Assembly: GCA_965249735.1 (NCBI GenBank)
Contig: CBDFMS010000017.1
Coordinates: forward strand, 141,590 to 205,589
Length of the DNA stretch: 64,000 bases
Source of the DNA: JANQSS01 sp965249735
GTDB taxonomy: Bacteria; Bacteroidota; Bacteroidia; Chitinophagales; Saprospiraceae
Direction: 5' to 3'
Numbering within the stretch: position 1 is the stretch's first letter; the number at the start of each line of letters is the position of its first letter. The notes beneath the pieces are model-generated. The model ran no database searches. It saw only the letters and a list, made by a program, of their open reading frames with translations, and was not told where the DNA came from. This document shows positions 1 through 8,556 of the stretch, one piece after another. Both the position numbers and the translations under genes were made by a program.

Positions 1-1
1 T

Positions 2-205
2 GGCGTAAAATATACGATGACGGCGGATACCATCACATATCAAAAGACCAAAACACATGTCCTTGAAGTAGGTGTACGAAGAAAAGAGTTCATGGGCCGA
101 TATGCCGACCCCAAATTTGCGAAATACGATGATCGATACGATCCAAACAGTATGATGAAATTTGGTAGCCTTGATGGGCCAAACCTGGGAGGTAACTGGG
201 AATAA
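2..205 (+). CDS. C-terminal end of an unidentified protein (5' end outside window)
   Basis: The reading frame is open from the left edge (frame starting at base 2) to TAA at 203-205 and encodes 67 residues. An internal ATG lies at 17, but the frame continues upstream of it, so this is more likely the tail of a larger gene than a 62-aa protein. The tail is polar, rich in Asp, Lys and Tyr, and has no membrane segment. It ends in a Gly/Asn-rich stretch (GSLDGPNLGGNWE). I do not recognise the family, so no function is proposed. Confidence 0.5.
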   Translation, partial: GVKYTMTADTITYQKTKTHVLEVGVRRKEFMGRYADPKFAKYDDRYDPNSMMKFGSLDGPNLGGNWE

Positions 206-323
206 GCTCATCATTGGTATAAGTGTTCGCCTATGTCTCAGGTTATTCCCTATAACTTGCATATAGCTCATCCAATAGCACTATTTTGTGGTACTTTAGG
301 AATCAGCAAATAACTGATAAGAA

Positions 324-1061
324 GTGGAATACATATCACCCAACTTACACCAAAATAGCCGGCTTAGGCTGAATGCGTATGTCCAATCGGACTCCTACTC
401 CATTTTGTGCCATGCTGAAGCGGGTGGCATTTTAGGCTATGTTCACGAAGAGCAATTTCCCAGACTTGATCAATTGAAGGATGTAGAACATCAAGCACTA
501 AAAACGGTTAGACTTGCAACCCCATTCACACTCATTCCTGCGTCTGAGTATAAGCCTGAAATGAAAGTTAAAATTGCCCAGGAAGCCTTTAGTTATGAAA
601 AAATCGATCACGTCTATGACTTCATAGTCGGGCATATAGCTTGCGTATATATTGTCAGTAGCGAATTGAAAAGCAGACTAATAAAAGACTTTTCAGATTA
701 CCACGTGCAGCATACTATGGAATTCTTCCTTGCCCATCCTCCGGAATCTGATCCTGCTATCTTTGCTCATTGGACTAAGTCGGGTATCATTTTGATGGCC
801 TATCGCGAAGGCCTGCGCCTGGCAAATTACTACAGCATTGCAGCGCCGGAAGATGCAGTTTACTACATATTGTCAGCGTACAAACATGTGGGTCTGGACC
901 CCTTAAGCCACTCTTTAGATATGAGTGGTCGGATTGCAAATGACAGTATAATGTTTGACAAAATTTCAGGCTTTGTCCGATCTTTTAAATGGAAAAATGA
1001 AAACACAACTCTTGCGCAGGATTTTTCATTTGAACCACATCTTTTTTACCATTTAATGTAA
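324..1061 (+). CDS. DUF3822 family protein
   Basis: A 245-residue soluble protein of the DUF3822 type, a Bacteroidota family of unknown function commonly encoded next to rsmD. The sequence has alternating strands and helices with no signal peptide or membrane span, in keeping with an actin/ASKHA-like fold proposed for such proteins (inference). GTG at 324 is the first possible start, because an in-frame TAA lies only 6 bp upstream. The next gene, rsmD, begins 26 bp downstream on the same strand, so the two are probably co-transcribed. The family call rests on the gene pair and on general sequence character rather than on a catalytic motif. Confidence 0.7.
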   Translation: MEYISPNLHQNSRLRLNAYVQSDSYSILCHAEAGGILGYVHEEQFPRLDQLKDVEHQALKTVRLATPFTLIPASEYKPEMKVKIAQEAFSYEKIDHVYDFIVGHIACVYIVSSELKSRLIKDFSDYHVQHTMEFFLAHPPESDPAIFAHWTKSGIILMAYREGLRLANYYSIAAPEDAVYYILSAYKHVGLDPLSHSLDMSGRIANDSIMFDKISGFVRSFKWKNENTTLAQDFSFEPHLFYHLM

Positions 1062-1087
1062 TTCTCTTTATTTCTAATTAATCACTT

Positions 1088-1651
1088 ATGCGTATCATAA
1101 GCGGAAAATTTCGGGGACATAAATTTCATCCACCGGCCACCAAATGGCCAACCCGACCTACCACAGACATTAGTAAAGAAGGGTTATTCAACATGTTGCA
1201 AAATCAGATTGATTTCAGTTCGGTTCGAATGTTAGATTTATTTGGAGGAACCGGTAATCATTGTTTTGAATTTATCTCAAGGGGCTGCGAAGATGTGACA
1301 TATGTGGACAAACATAAACCCGCTGTACATTTTGTTAAAAAACAAGCGCAACAATGGGCTATAAAAGATTCTATGTCGATATATCTAATGGATGTCAAAC
1401 GATTCATTTTACGTGAAGAAGTCAATAATTCATTTGACTACATCTTTGCAGGGCCTCCTTATGGACTGCCCTGGCTTGACAGTATTCCTGATTTGATTTT
1501 TGCAAATAATCTTCTGCAAGAAGAGGGATTATTCGTGCTAGAACATAATCCTACACACAATTTCGAAAACCATGCGAAATTTCAACAAGCCAGAAATTAC
1601 GGACAAACTATTTTTAGTTTTTTTGTAAATCAACTTGAATCATATCGATAA
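1088..1651 (+). CDS. rsmD: RsmD-family 16S rRNA (guanine-N2)-methyltransferase
   Basis: A 187-residue class I SAM-dependent methyltransferase. The N-terminus (MRIISGKFRG, then RPTTD at 23-27) is the RsmD signature. Motif I, which binds SAM, is LDLFGGTGN at 49-57. The catalytic motif IV, normally (D/N)PPY, reads GPPY at 122-125. RsmD methylates G966 of 16S rRNA in the assembled small subunit. The start is ATG at 1088. The gene follows the DUF3822 gene, an arrangement typical of Bacteroidota. The Gly at the first position of motif IV is unusual for N-methyltransferases. I could not tell whether it is a lineage-wide feature or a change in this strain. Confidence 0.88.
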   Translation: MRIISGKFRGHKFHPPATKWPTRPTTDISKEGLFNMLQNQIDFSSVRMLDLFGGTGNHCFEFISRGCEDVTYVDKHKPAVHFVKKQAQQWAIKDSMSIYLMDVKRFILREEVNNSFDYIFAGPPYGLPWLDSIPDLIFANNLLQEEGLFVLEHNPTHNFENHAKFQQARNYGQTIFSFFVNQLESYR

Positions 1652-2002
1652 ACACGAAACCTGCAGCGAAATGGGCTTTGAACAGGTGTCATAATTTAGG
1701 CTGAAATCCGGTTAACAACAACCTTACTCCTAGAATTAAAGAAGTTTCACAATTCTGAAAGGACTAAACTTGATTCAACCTCAAGTTCTAAAAAACTTTT
1801 TAGAGGATTAACCTAATCTTATGGACTAGTACCAAAAGTTTAATGTGCTATTGTCAATTTCCAACGAGTACTTGATTTGACTTCAATGCACAGATACCCT
1901 GGACTACATTTGAATAGGAGAAGACCTCGTCAACTTTCTCCTATTTCTAAATGGATGAGACATGTCAAACTCAAAGCTATAGAAATGGTCGTGCTTACGC
2001 TC
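1652..2002. other. non-coding stretch, no feature recognised
   Basis: About 350 bp between rsmD and the argS promoter. I see no open frame of useful length, no tRNA cloverleaf, no T-box-like leader and no clear terminator hairpin followed by a T-tract. It is AT-rich and contains only short imperfect repeats. Confidence 0.5.
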
Positions 2003-2031
2003 TTTGACTTGAGGTAGAATGCCTAAATTTG
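2003..2031 (+). promoter_or_regulatory. putative Bacteroidota promoter for argS
   Basis: TTTG at 2003-2006, a 17-nt spacer, then TAAATTTG at 2024-2031. This fits the TTTG-N17-23-TAnnTTTG consensus of the Bacteroidota primary sigma factor. The -7 box covers the TTG at 2029, which argues for ATG at 2050 as the argS start. Confidence 0.6.
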
Positions 2032-2049
2032 CCGCTCGATAAGCATGCC

Positions 2050-3894
2050 ATGACATTCATAAACAACCATATCACGCAATTGACAAGGAGTTACTTTGAT
2101 ACACACTATCAAATTGATCTGATCGACTCAAAAATTGTCATAAATGAAACAAAAGATGATTTTGAAGGAGACTTTACTTTGGTTGTCTTCCCTTTAGCGG
2201 GGATTGCGCGAAAAAAACCAGATGAGCTGGCACAATTGCTAGGGGAACACCTGGTCACTGAATCCAAATACCTTTCTTCTTTTAATGTGGTAAAAGGATT
2301 TTTGAACCTTAGTTGCACCAATGAATTTTGGATAGATGAATTAGATCGGCAGATCAATGATGACCATAGCATTCCACAAATTGGACCTGGTAAAATTATT
2401 CTCGAATATGCCAGTCCGAATTCGAATAAACCGCTACACCTTGGACATGTAAGAAATGTACTCCTCGGTTGGTCTGTTGGTCGATTGCTCAAAGCGGTCG
2501 GATACGATGTGCACTATACGCAAATAGTCAATGACCGCGGAGTAGCTATATGTAAATCCATGTTGTCCTGGCAAAAATATTTCGACGGTGCAACACCCAA
2601 AAGCACCGGAATAAAACCAGATCATCTGGTAGGCAATGCATACGTGCGTTTCAATGAAGAACTGGCGAAAGAATATGATCTCTGGAAGCAGTCAGAAGAG
2701 GCAACTCATTTGTTTGACCAACGGAAGGACTCAACCAAAGATCGCGCACAATTTTTCAGTGCTTTTAAAAATGAATATTTCAATTCCTTCAGTGCTTTGG
2801 GCAGGGAAACTCGTGACATGCTTCTGGCCTGGGAAGATGATGACCCTGACACCAAAAATCTATGGCAGAAAATGAAGGATTGGTTCATGCATGGTTTCTT
2901 GCAAACATGTGCCAGGCTTGAGGTAGGCTTTGATAGTATGAATTTTGAGTCGGATACCTATCTATTGGGAAAAGATATCGTGCAAGATGGGCTTGAGAAA
3001 AAGTTCTTTTATAAAGAAGAAGATGGCTCTGTCTGGATTGATCTAACAGACGAAGGACTTGATAAGAAGATTATTCTTCGAAGTGACGGTACCTCAGTAT
3101 ATATGACACAAGATTTGGGAACTGCAAGAACCCGGTACAAAGAACATCGAATGGATGGGATGATCTACACAGTCGGCAACGAGCAGAATTACCATTTCGA
3201 AACCTTATTTAAAATATTGCAAAAACTTGGAGAACCATACTCTGACCGGCTACATCATCTATCATATGGCATGGTCGACCTACCAACCGGTAGAATGAAG
3301 ACAAGAGAGGGAACAGTCGTTGACGCCGATGACCTCATCGAAGAGGTCATGGAAAAAGTCCGGCAAAATAGTGCTGAACGGGGAGAATTGAATATGCTCC
3401 CGGAAACAAAAAAAGAGGAGATCATTGAGACAATTGGCATGAGCGCTTTAAAGTATTATATGTTGCGGGTTGATGCCAAAAAGCGCATGGTTTTCAATCC
3501 TTCAGAATCGGTTGATCTTCAGGGACAAACCGGACCGTATATTCAAAATGCGTATGTTCGCATTCGGTCTATTATGAGAAAATTGAACCAAATCGAACAG
3601 GTGGATTTCAAGACTTATGAGGGGATCAATGATGAAGAAAAACGTGTCCTCAAAACGCTAATGACATTTGGAGAAGAAGTGGTAGCTGCAGCTAAAAAGT
3701 ACGATCCTTCAATCGTAGCGGCATATGTCTATCAACTTGCCCGGAACTTTCACAGATTTTATCATGACCATAGCATTGCCAGAGCTGAATCTGACCAGGC
3801 GAGGTCATTTCGATATCAGTTGGCCGTAGTCGTGGCAGATCGTCTTGAAAAAGCTATGGAGTTATTAGGCATTTCAATGCCTGAACGAATGTAA
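2050..3894 (+). CDS. argS: Arginyl-tRNA synthetase
   Basis: Class I aminoacyl-tRNA synthetase (EC 6.1.1.19) that charges tRNA-Arg. From ATG at 2050 it has 614 residues; a TTG at 2029 in the same frame overlaps the promoter -7 box and is less likely. Visible parts in order are the N-terminal Arg-tRNA additional domain, the HIGH-class motif HLGH at 130-133 (within ASPNSNKPLHLGH), the Rossmann catalytic core, a degenerate KMSKS loop (MKTREGT), and a C-terminal DALR anticodon-binding domain (YIQNAYVRIRSI). ArgRS enzymes often have a degraded KMSKS, so this is not a defect. glnS starts 11 bp after the stop codon, suggesting an operon. Confidence 0.96.
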   Translation: MTFINNHITQLTRSYFDTHYQIDLIDSKIVINETKDDFEGDFTLVVFPLAGIARKKPDELAQLLGEHLVTESKYLSSFNVVKGFLNLSCTNEFWIDELDRQINDDHSIPQIGPGKIILEYASPNSNKPLHLGHVRNVLLGWSVGRLLKAVGYDVHYTQIVNDRGVAICKSMLSWQKYFDGATPKSTGIKPDHLVGNAYVRFNEELAKEYDLWKQSEEATHLFDQRKDSTKDRAQFFSAFKNEYFNSFSALGRETRDMLLAWEDDDPDTKNLWQKMKDWFMHGFLQTCARLEVGFDSMNFESDTYLLGKDIVQDGLEKKFFYKEEDGSVWIDLTDEGLDKKIILRSDGTSVYMTQDLGTARTRYKEHRMDGMIYTVGNEQNYHFETLFKILQKLGEPYSDRLHHLSYGMVDLPTGRMKTREGTVVDADDLIEEVMEKVRQNSAERGELNMLPETKKEEIIETIGMSALKYYMLRVDAKKRMVFNPSESVDLQGQTGPYIQNAYVRIRSIMRKLNQIEQVDFKTYEGINDEEKRVLKTLMTFGEEVVAAAKKYDPSIVAAYVYQLARNFHRFYHDHSIARAESDQARSFRYQLAVVVADRLEKAMELLGISMPERM

Positions 3895-3905
3895 ACGAGC
3901 AAACT

Positions 3906-5582
3906 ATGAGCGAAGAAAAGAAGTCACTGAATTTTATAGAACAAATTATAACCGAGGATCTAAAAAATGGAAAACATGGGGGGCGTGTTCATACACGTTT
4001 TCCTCCGGAACCGAATGGTTATCTTCATATTGGGCATTCCACTTCAATCTGTCTTAATTTTGGGATTGCCGAAAAATTCAACGGATTAACAAATCTACGG
4101 TTCGATGATACCAACCCGGTCACTGAAGAAACTGAATATGTCGATTCAATAAAGGAAGACATACGGTGGTTGGGATTTGACTGGGGTGATCGGGAGTATT
4201 ATGCTTCGGATTATTTTGATCAACTGTATGAATTTGCGATCAAACTCATCAAAGACGGAAAAGCCTTTGTCGATGAATCAACCAGTGAAGAGATCGTCGT
4301 TCAAAAAGGTAGTCCTGACAAACCTGGACTTGAAAGCCCCTTTCGACACAGACCAATGGAAGAGAGTCTGAATTTATTCGAAAAAATGAAAGCAGGCGAC
4401 ATCGAACCGGGCGCTATGGTACTGCGCGCTAAAGCTGATTTGAATTCTTCGAATATGAATTTACGTGACCCCATAATATATAGAGTCAAAAAAGCACATC
4501 ATCATCGAACCGGTGATGATTGGAATATCTATCCGATGTACGATTTTGCTCATGGACAATCTGATTCCATTGAAGAAATTACCCACTCCTTGTGTACGAT
4601 GGAATTTGAAAATCATCGCCCATTGTACAATTGGCTTATCGAGCAATTGGAGATATTTCCTTCTCGACAAATAGAATTTGCCAGACGCAATGTCACGTAT
4701 ATGATTACGAGTAAGCGCCGACTTCTGCGGCTTGTTGAAGATGGTATTGTGATCGGTTGGGATGATCCTAGAATGCCTACCATTGCCGGAATCCGTCGTC
4801 GCGGTTATACTGCAAGATCGATCCGGAATTTTGCTGATAAAATTGGAATTGCAAAACGCGATAACGTCGTCGACATTTCGATGCTGGAATTTTGCGTCCG
4901 CGAAGATTTAAACAAAGTCTCACAACGCCGCATGGTAGTTCTTGATCCCCTTCGCGTCGTTATTTCGAATTACCCGGAAAATCAAATCGAATCACTTGAA
5001 ACAGATAATAATCCTGAAGATGAAGGTGCAGGTGTTCGTGAAATATCTTTCGGGAGAGAACTATTCATTGAAAAATCTGATTTTATGATAGACCCTCCGA
5101 GAAAGTTCTTCAGGTTGGGTCCAGGAAGAAATGTGCGCTTGAAAAATGGATATATCATTCATTGCGAGGATTATGAAACGAATTCGGAAGGAGAAGTAGA
5201 AAAGGTATATTGTACTTATTATCCGAATAGTAAGAGTGGATCAGATGAATCCGGCATTAAAGCTAAGGGGACCTTACATTGGGTAAATGCCAATGAAGCA
5301 ATCGATGTCGACATACGTGATTACGACCGATTATTTACCGTTCCTGATCCGCTAGCTCAGGACAAGGATTTTATGGAATATGTTAATCCTGACTCCCTTC
5401 GAACAATTAAAAATGCAAAGGCAGAACCTGCCCTGTTGAATGCTACAACAAGTGAGCATTATCAATTTATGCGAAAAGGATATTTTATTCTGGATGCAGA
5501 TTCCAGTGATGATCATAAAATATTTAATTTAACGGTCGGCTTACGGGACTCGTGGGCCAAGCGACAACAACAGAAAAGTTAA
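3906..5582 (+). CDS. glnS: Glutaminyl-tRNA synthetase
   Basis: Class Ib synthetase (EC 6.1.1.18), 558 residues, close to the 554 of the E. coli enzyme. The catalytic core opens with PPEPNGYLHIGH at 33-44 (HIGH motif). The KMSKS loop is MITSKRR at 266-272. The RFDDTNP and GIRRRGYT segments are typical of GlnRS/GluRS, and the C-terminal beta-barrel anticodon-binding domain is complete. The family features (FDDTNP, YPMYDFAH) favour GlnRS over GluRS. It sits between argS and pyrR, and its TAA overlaps the ATG of pyrR (TAATG), indicating translational coupling. Confidence 0.95.
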   Translation: MSEEKKSLNFIEQIITEDLKNGKHGGRVHTRFPPEPNGYLHIGHSTSICLNFGIAEKFNGLTNLRFDDTNPVTEETEYVDSIKEDIRWLGFDWGDREYYASDYFDQLYEFAIKLIKDGKAFVDESTSEEIVVQKGSPDKPGLESPFRHRPMEESLNLFEKMKAGDIEPGAMVLRAKADLNSSNMNLRDPIIYRVKKAHHHRTGDDWNIYPMYDFAHGQSDSIEEITHSLCTMEFENHRPLYNWLIEQLEIFPSRQIEFARRNVTYMITSKRRLLRLVEDGIVIGWDDPRMPTIAGIRRRGYTARSIRNFADKIGIAKRDNVVDISMLEFCVREDLNKVSQRRMVVLDPLRVVISNYPENQIESLETDNNPEDEGAGVREISFGRELFIEKSDFMIDPPRKFFRLGPGRNVRLKNGYIIHCEDYETNSEGEVEKVYCTYYPNSKSGSDESGIKAKGTLHWVNANEAIDVDIRDYDRLFTVPDPLAQDKDFMEYVNPDSLRTIKNAKAEPALLNATTSEHYQFMRKGYFILDADSSDDHKIFNLTVGLRDSWAKRQQQKS

Positions 5583-6127
5583 TGTCAAAGGTATTGCTCC
5601 ATACAAATAAATTTAATTTGACGCTTCGGCGATTATGTCAGCAATTACTTGAGAGTCATGGTGATTTTTCGAATTCCTGTATGGTAGGTATTCAGCCACG
5701 AGGGACATTTCTAAGTAATCGGCTTCGGGAACTATTGGTAAAAGAAGAGGGATTGCAATTCGATTACGGATTGCTTGACATCACTTTTCATCGTGATGAT
5801 TTTAGATTGCGAGAAAAACCATTGCAACCATATCCGACGGAAATTTCATTCGTGACAGAGAATAAGCGTGTTATTTTAGTAGATGATGTGCTCTATACGG
5901 GCCGGACCATACAAGCGGCATTGGCAGCAATCAATCATTTTGGACGACCTGCAGAAGTTGAATTACTAACCCTGGTTGATCGTCGGTTTAATCGCCACAT
6001 ACCGATCCAGGCAGACTATACCGGTGTGCGTGTAGATGCAGTTGATGATGCCTATGTGCGAGTTGATTGGCAAGACAATGGACAAGAAAATGAAGTACTA
6101 CTTTTTTCAGCCAAAACCAAATCGTAA
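5582..6127 (+). CDS. pyrR: PyrR-type phosphoribosyltransferase (pyrimidine regulator / uracil PRTase)
   Basis: A 181-residue type I phosphoribosyltransferase. The PRPP-binding loop VILVDDVLYTGRTI is at 97-110, with GIQPRG at 36-41 and the flexible YGLLDITFHRDD segment at 62-73. PyrR proteins convert uracil and PRPP to UMP and, in Firmicutes, bind pyr mRNA leaders. The start is ATG at 5582, overlapping the glnS stop (TAATG). pyrB starts 3 bp after the stop. I see no anti-antiterminator or attenuator hairpin before pyrR or pyrB, so the RNA-binding role here is unproven and it may act mainly as a uracil PRTase. Confidence 0.93.
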   Translation: MSKVLLHTNKFNLTLRRLCQQLLESHGDFSNSCMVGIQPRGTFLSNRLRELLVKEEGLQFDYGLLDITFHRDDFRLREKPLQPYPTEISFVTENKRVILVDDVLYTGRTIQAALAAINHFGRPAEVELLTLVDRRFNRHIPIQADYTGVRVDAVDDAYVRVDWQDNGQENEVLLFSAKTKS

Positions 6128-6130
6128 TAC

Positions 6131-7066
6131 ATGACGAAGTCTTCATTATCGACTCGCCACCTACTCGGAATTAAGCCGCTTACTCCCGAAGACATCAATA
6201 TTATTTTTAAAACGGCCGATGAATTCAAAGAAATCATAAATCGCCCAATTAAAAAAGTTCCCTCCTTACGCGATGTGACAATTGCGAATTTATTTTTCGA
6301 GAATTCAACCCGGACACGTATATCATTTGAACTTGCAGAAAAAAGGCTTTCGGCTGATGTGGTCAATTTTTCTTCTTCATCCTCATCAGTAAAAAAAGGC
6401 GAGACCCTGCTCGACACCGTTCGCAACATATTATCAATGAAAGTTGATATGGTGGTTATGCGACATCCTTCACCCGGAGCACCGCATTTCCTTGCCAGAA
6501 AAGTGGACGCTGCTATCATAAATGCAGGAGATGGCACACATGAACATCCAACTCAAGCATTGCTGGACGCATACTCCATTCGTGAGAAATTTAATTCATT
6601 CAAAGGGCTCAAAGTTGCCATCATTGGCGATATAACACATTCCCGTGTCGCTTTAAGCAACTTGTTTTGTTTAATTAAACTAGGTGCGCAAGTTCGATTG
6701 TGTGGTCCCAGTACACTTATCCCCCGACATATAGAAGAATTGGGCGCGGAAATCTCCTTTGATGTGGAAGATACCTTAGCCTGGGCAGATGTTGCCAACG
6801 TTTTACGGATTCAATTAGAACGCCAAAAAGGTGGATACTTTCCATCACTTCGAGAATATCAACTTCACTTTGGAATTACCATGGACATGTTGGAACGCTT
6901 ATCTGACATTCCAATCATTATGCACCCTGGGCCTATTAATCGCGGATTAGAGCTATCAAGCGCTGTGGCAGACTCAGATCATAGTATTATTCTTGACCAG
7001 GTTGAGAACGGTGTAGCCATTCGTATGGCGATCTTATATTTGCTGGCCGGACAAAGACAAACCTGA
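6131..7066 (+). CDS. pyrB: Aspartate carbamoyltransferase catalytic subunit
   Basis: A 311-residue ATCase (EC 2.1.3.2), which condenses carbamoyl phosphate with aspartate in the second step of pyrimidine synthesis. The carbamoyl-phosphate motif FFENSTRTRISFE is at 55-67 and the SSSVKKGETLLDT loop at 84-96. An aspartate-side HPGPINRG motif lies near the C-terminus. Length matches the family. No pyrI regulatory subunit is next to it, as is usual for enzymes paired with PyrR. It lies 3 bp downstream of pyrR, making a pyrR-pyrB unit. Confidence 0.96.
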   Translation: MTKSSLSTRHLLGIKPLTPEDINIIFKTADEFKEIINRPIKKVPSLRDVTIANLFFENSTRTRISFELAEKRLSADVVNFSSSSSSVKKGETLLDTVRNILSMKVDMVVMRHPSPGAPHFLARKVDAAIINAGDGTHEHPTQALLDAYSIREKFNSFKGLKVAIIGDITHSRVALSNLFCLIKLGAQVRLCGPSTLIPRHIEELGAEISFDVEDTLAWADVANVLRIQLERQKGGYFPSLREYQLHFGITMDMLERLSDIPIIMHPGPINRGLELSSAVADSDHSIILDQVENGVAIRMAILYLLAGQRQT

Positions 7067-7125
7067 TGTAACTTTTTGCTGCTTTTAATCGTTCTTTAAC
7101 CTGAATATTAAGTGAACATATCCTT

Positions 7126-8556
7126 ATGCGTATACTTCTAAACACCCTTATTTTTATTGTTTTCGGACAGTTAAGCCTACTGGCTCAGGATTCTCATAAA
7201 ATCTCTATCGAACTGGATGGTTACCAACTCGATACGATTTATCTCGGGTATTATCTGGGTGATAAGCAGTACGTGCGTGATACAACTGTACGACAAAAAG
7301 ACAAGTTTGTCTTTGAGGGTACAGAAGCACTTCCGGTAGGCGTTTATATTGTTATCATTCCACCGACGAATGACATCATTCAAATTCTGGTTGATGAGGA
7401 CCAGCAATTCACAATTTCGGCCAAGTACGACAAAGGGCCAAAGGACATCACGTTTAAGAGTAACGATGAAAACACGTTGTATTACAGCTACATTCGATAT
7501 ATCCAGGATTTACGCCCTGAATCCGATCAACTTAAAAAGCAACTTGATTCACTAGACGCCGAACAGCAAACCGATCAATATCAGCAACTGACGGAACGTA
7601 TGACGGCTATAGACGCTGGCGTTGAGAACCTTGCGGATGAAATAGTTCAAAACCATCCTGAATCGTACACAGCTCTTCTTTTAAAGGCAAATAAGCAAAT
7701 TGATGTACCGGAATTTACAGGAGATGATTCAGAAGTTCAGCTTAAACGTTTTCATTATTTCAAAAAAAGATATTTTGAAAAGTTCTATTTGAGTGATCCT
7801 CGCATGTTTCGCACACCATATCTATTTGATCGTGTGAACTACTATACCGATAAACTAACAATGCGTGCACCTGATTCGATCAAATTATCCATTGACGAAG
7901 TCCTAAAACCCCTAGAATACAACGAGAGTGCCTTTCAATTTTATCTGGTTCATTTTTTAAATAAATATGCCAAGTCGAAAATTGTTGGACATGACGGTGT
8001 ATACGTTCATTTGGCTGAAACATATTATGCACAGGGAAAAGCTCCCTGGACAACAGGAGAACAATTAAATAAAATCCTCAAAAACGCACTCGATCTCAAA
8101 CCTGTCCTAATTGGAAAAACAGCACCCAATATTGAACTACATGATCAACAGGGTGAGTATGTGAAAATCCACGATATTGAATCTGATTATATCGTCTTGT
8201 ATTTTTGGAATCCCACTTGCGGGCATTGCAAAAAATCTACACCGGAACTCATCGAATTTTATAAGGAATACCAAAGCAAAGGGGTGAAGGTTGTCACTGT
8301 TTGTGGTAAGACTGGAAAAGAATTAGGTGAATGCTGGAAGTATATTGATGAACATGAAGGAATGGATATATTTTATAATCTGGCTGATGAATATTACAAA
8401 TCACGCTTCAAAACCATTTATTTTGTAAAGACAACGCCAAAACTATATGTTCTGGACAGAAACAAAGAAATCATATCCAAGGGAATTGGTGTAGAACAAT
8501 TGCCTGAGCTCATGGATTATTTAATCGAACAAGAAAAACAGGAAGACAATAACTAG
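7126..8556 (+). CDS. TlpA-like thiol-disulfide protein with DUF4369/DUF5106-type N-terminal region
   Basis: A 476-residue exported protein. An N-terminal signal peptide (about residues 1-20, ending LSLLAQ) precedes a beta-rich DUF4369-like domain. A charged helical DUF5106-like middle follows, and then a thioredoxin fold with the active site C365-G-H-C368 in the context WNPTCGHCKKSTPE. Such proteins act as periplasmic thiol reductants or oxidoreductases in Bacteroidota; the substrate is not known. The TAG stop overlaps the GTG start of the downstream permease (TAGTG), so the two are translationally coupled. Domain limits are approximate. Confidence 0.82.
   Translation: MRILLNTLIFIVFGQLSLLAQDSHKISIELDGYQLDTIYLGYYLGDKQYVRDTTVRQKDKFVFEGTEALPVGVYIVIIPPTNDIIQILVDEDQQFTISAKYDKGPKDITFKSNDENTLYYSYIRYIQDLRPESDQLKKQLDSLDAEQQTDQYQQLTERMTAIDAGVENLADEIVQNHPESYTALLLKANKQIDVPEFTGDDSEVQLKRFHYFKKRYFEKFYLSDPRMFRTPYLFDRVNYYTDKLTMRAPDSIKLSIDEVLKPLEYNESAFQFYLVHFLNKYAKSKIVGHDGVYVHLAETYYAQGKAPWTTGEQLNKILKNALDLKPVLIGKTAPNIELHDQQGEYVKIHDIESDYIVLYFWNPTCGHCKKSTPELIEFYKEYQSKGVKVVTVCGKTGKELGECWKYIDEHEGMDIFYNLADEYYKSRFKTIYFVKTTPKLYVLDRNKEIISKGIGVEQLPELMDYLIEQEKQEDNN

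Noticed and set aside
1652..2049. T-box or other leader RNA before argS
   Set aside because: No specifier loop or T-box sequence seen, and T-boxes are largely a Firmicutes feature.
2029..2049. TTG start for argS at 2029
   Set aside because: It overlaps the -7 promoter box; ATG 2050 gives a normal ArgS N-terminus.
6052..6537. 161-codon antisense frame opposite the pyrR/pyrB region
   Set aside because: It lies wholly against recognised genes and has no family features.
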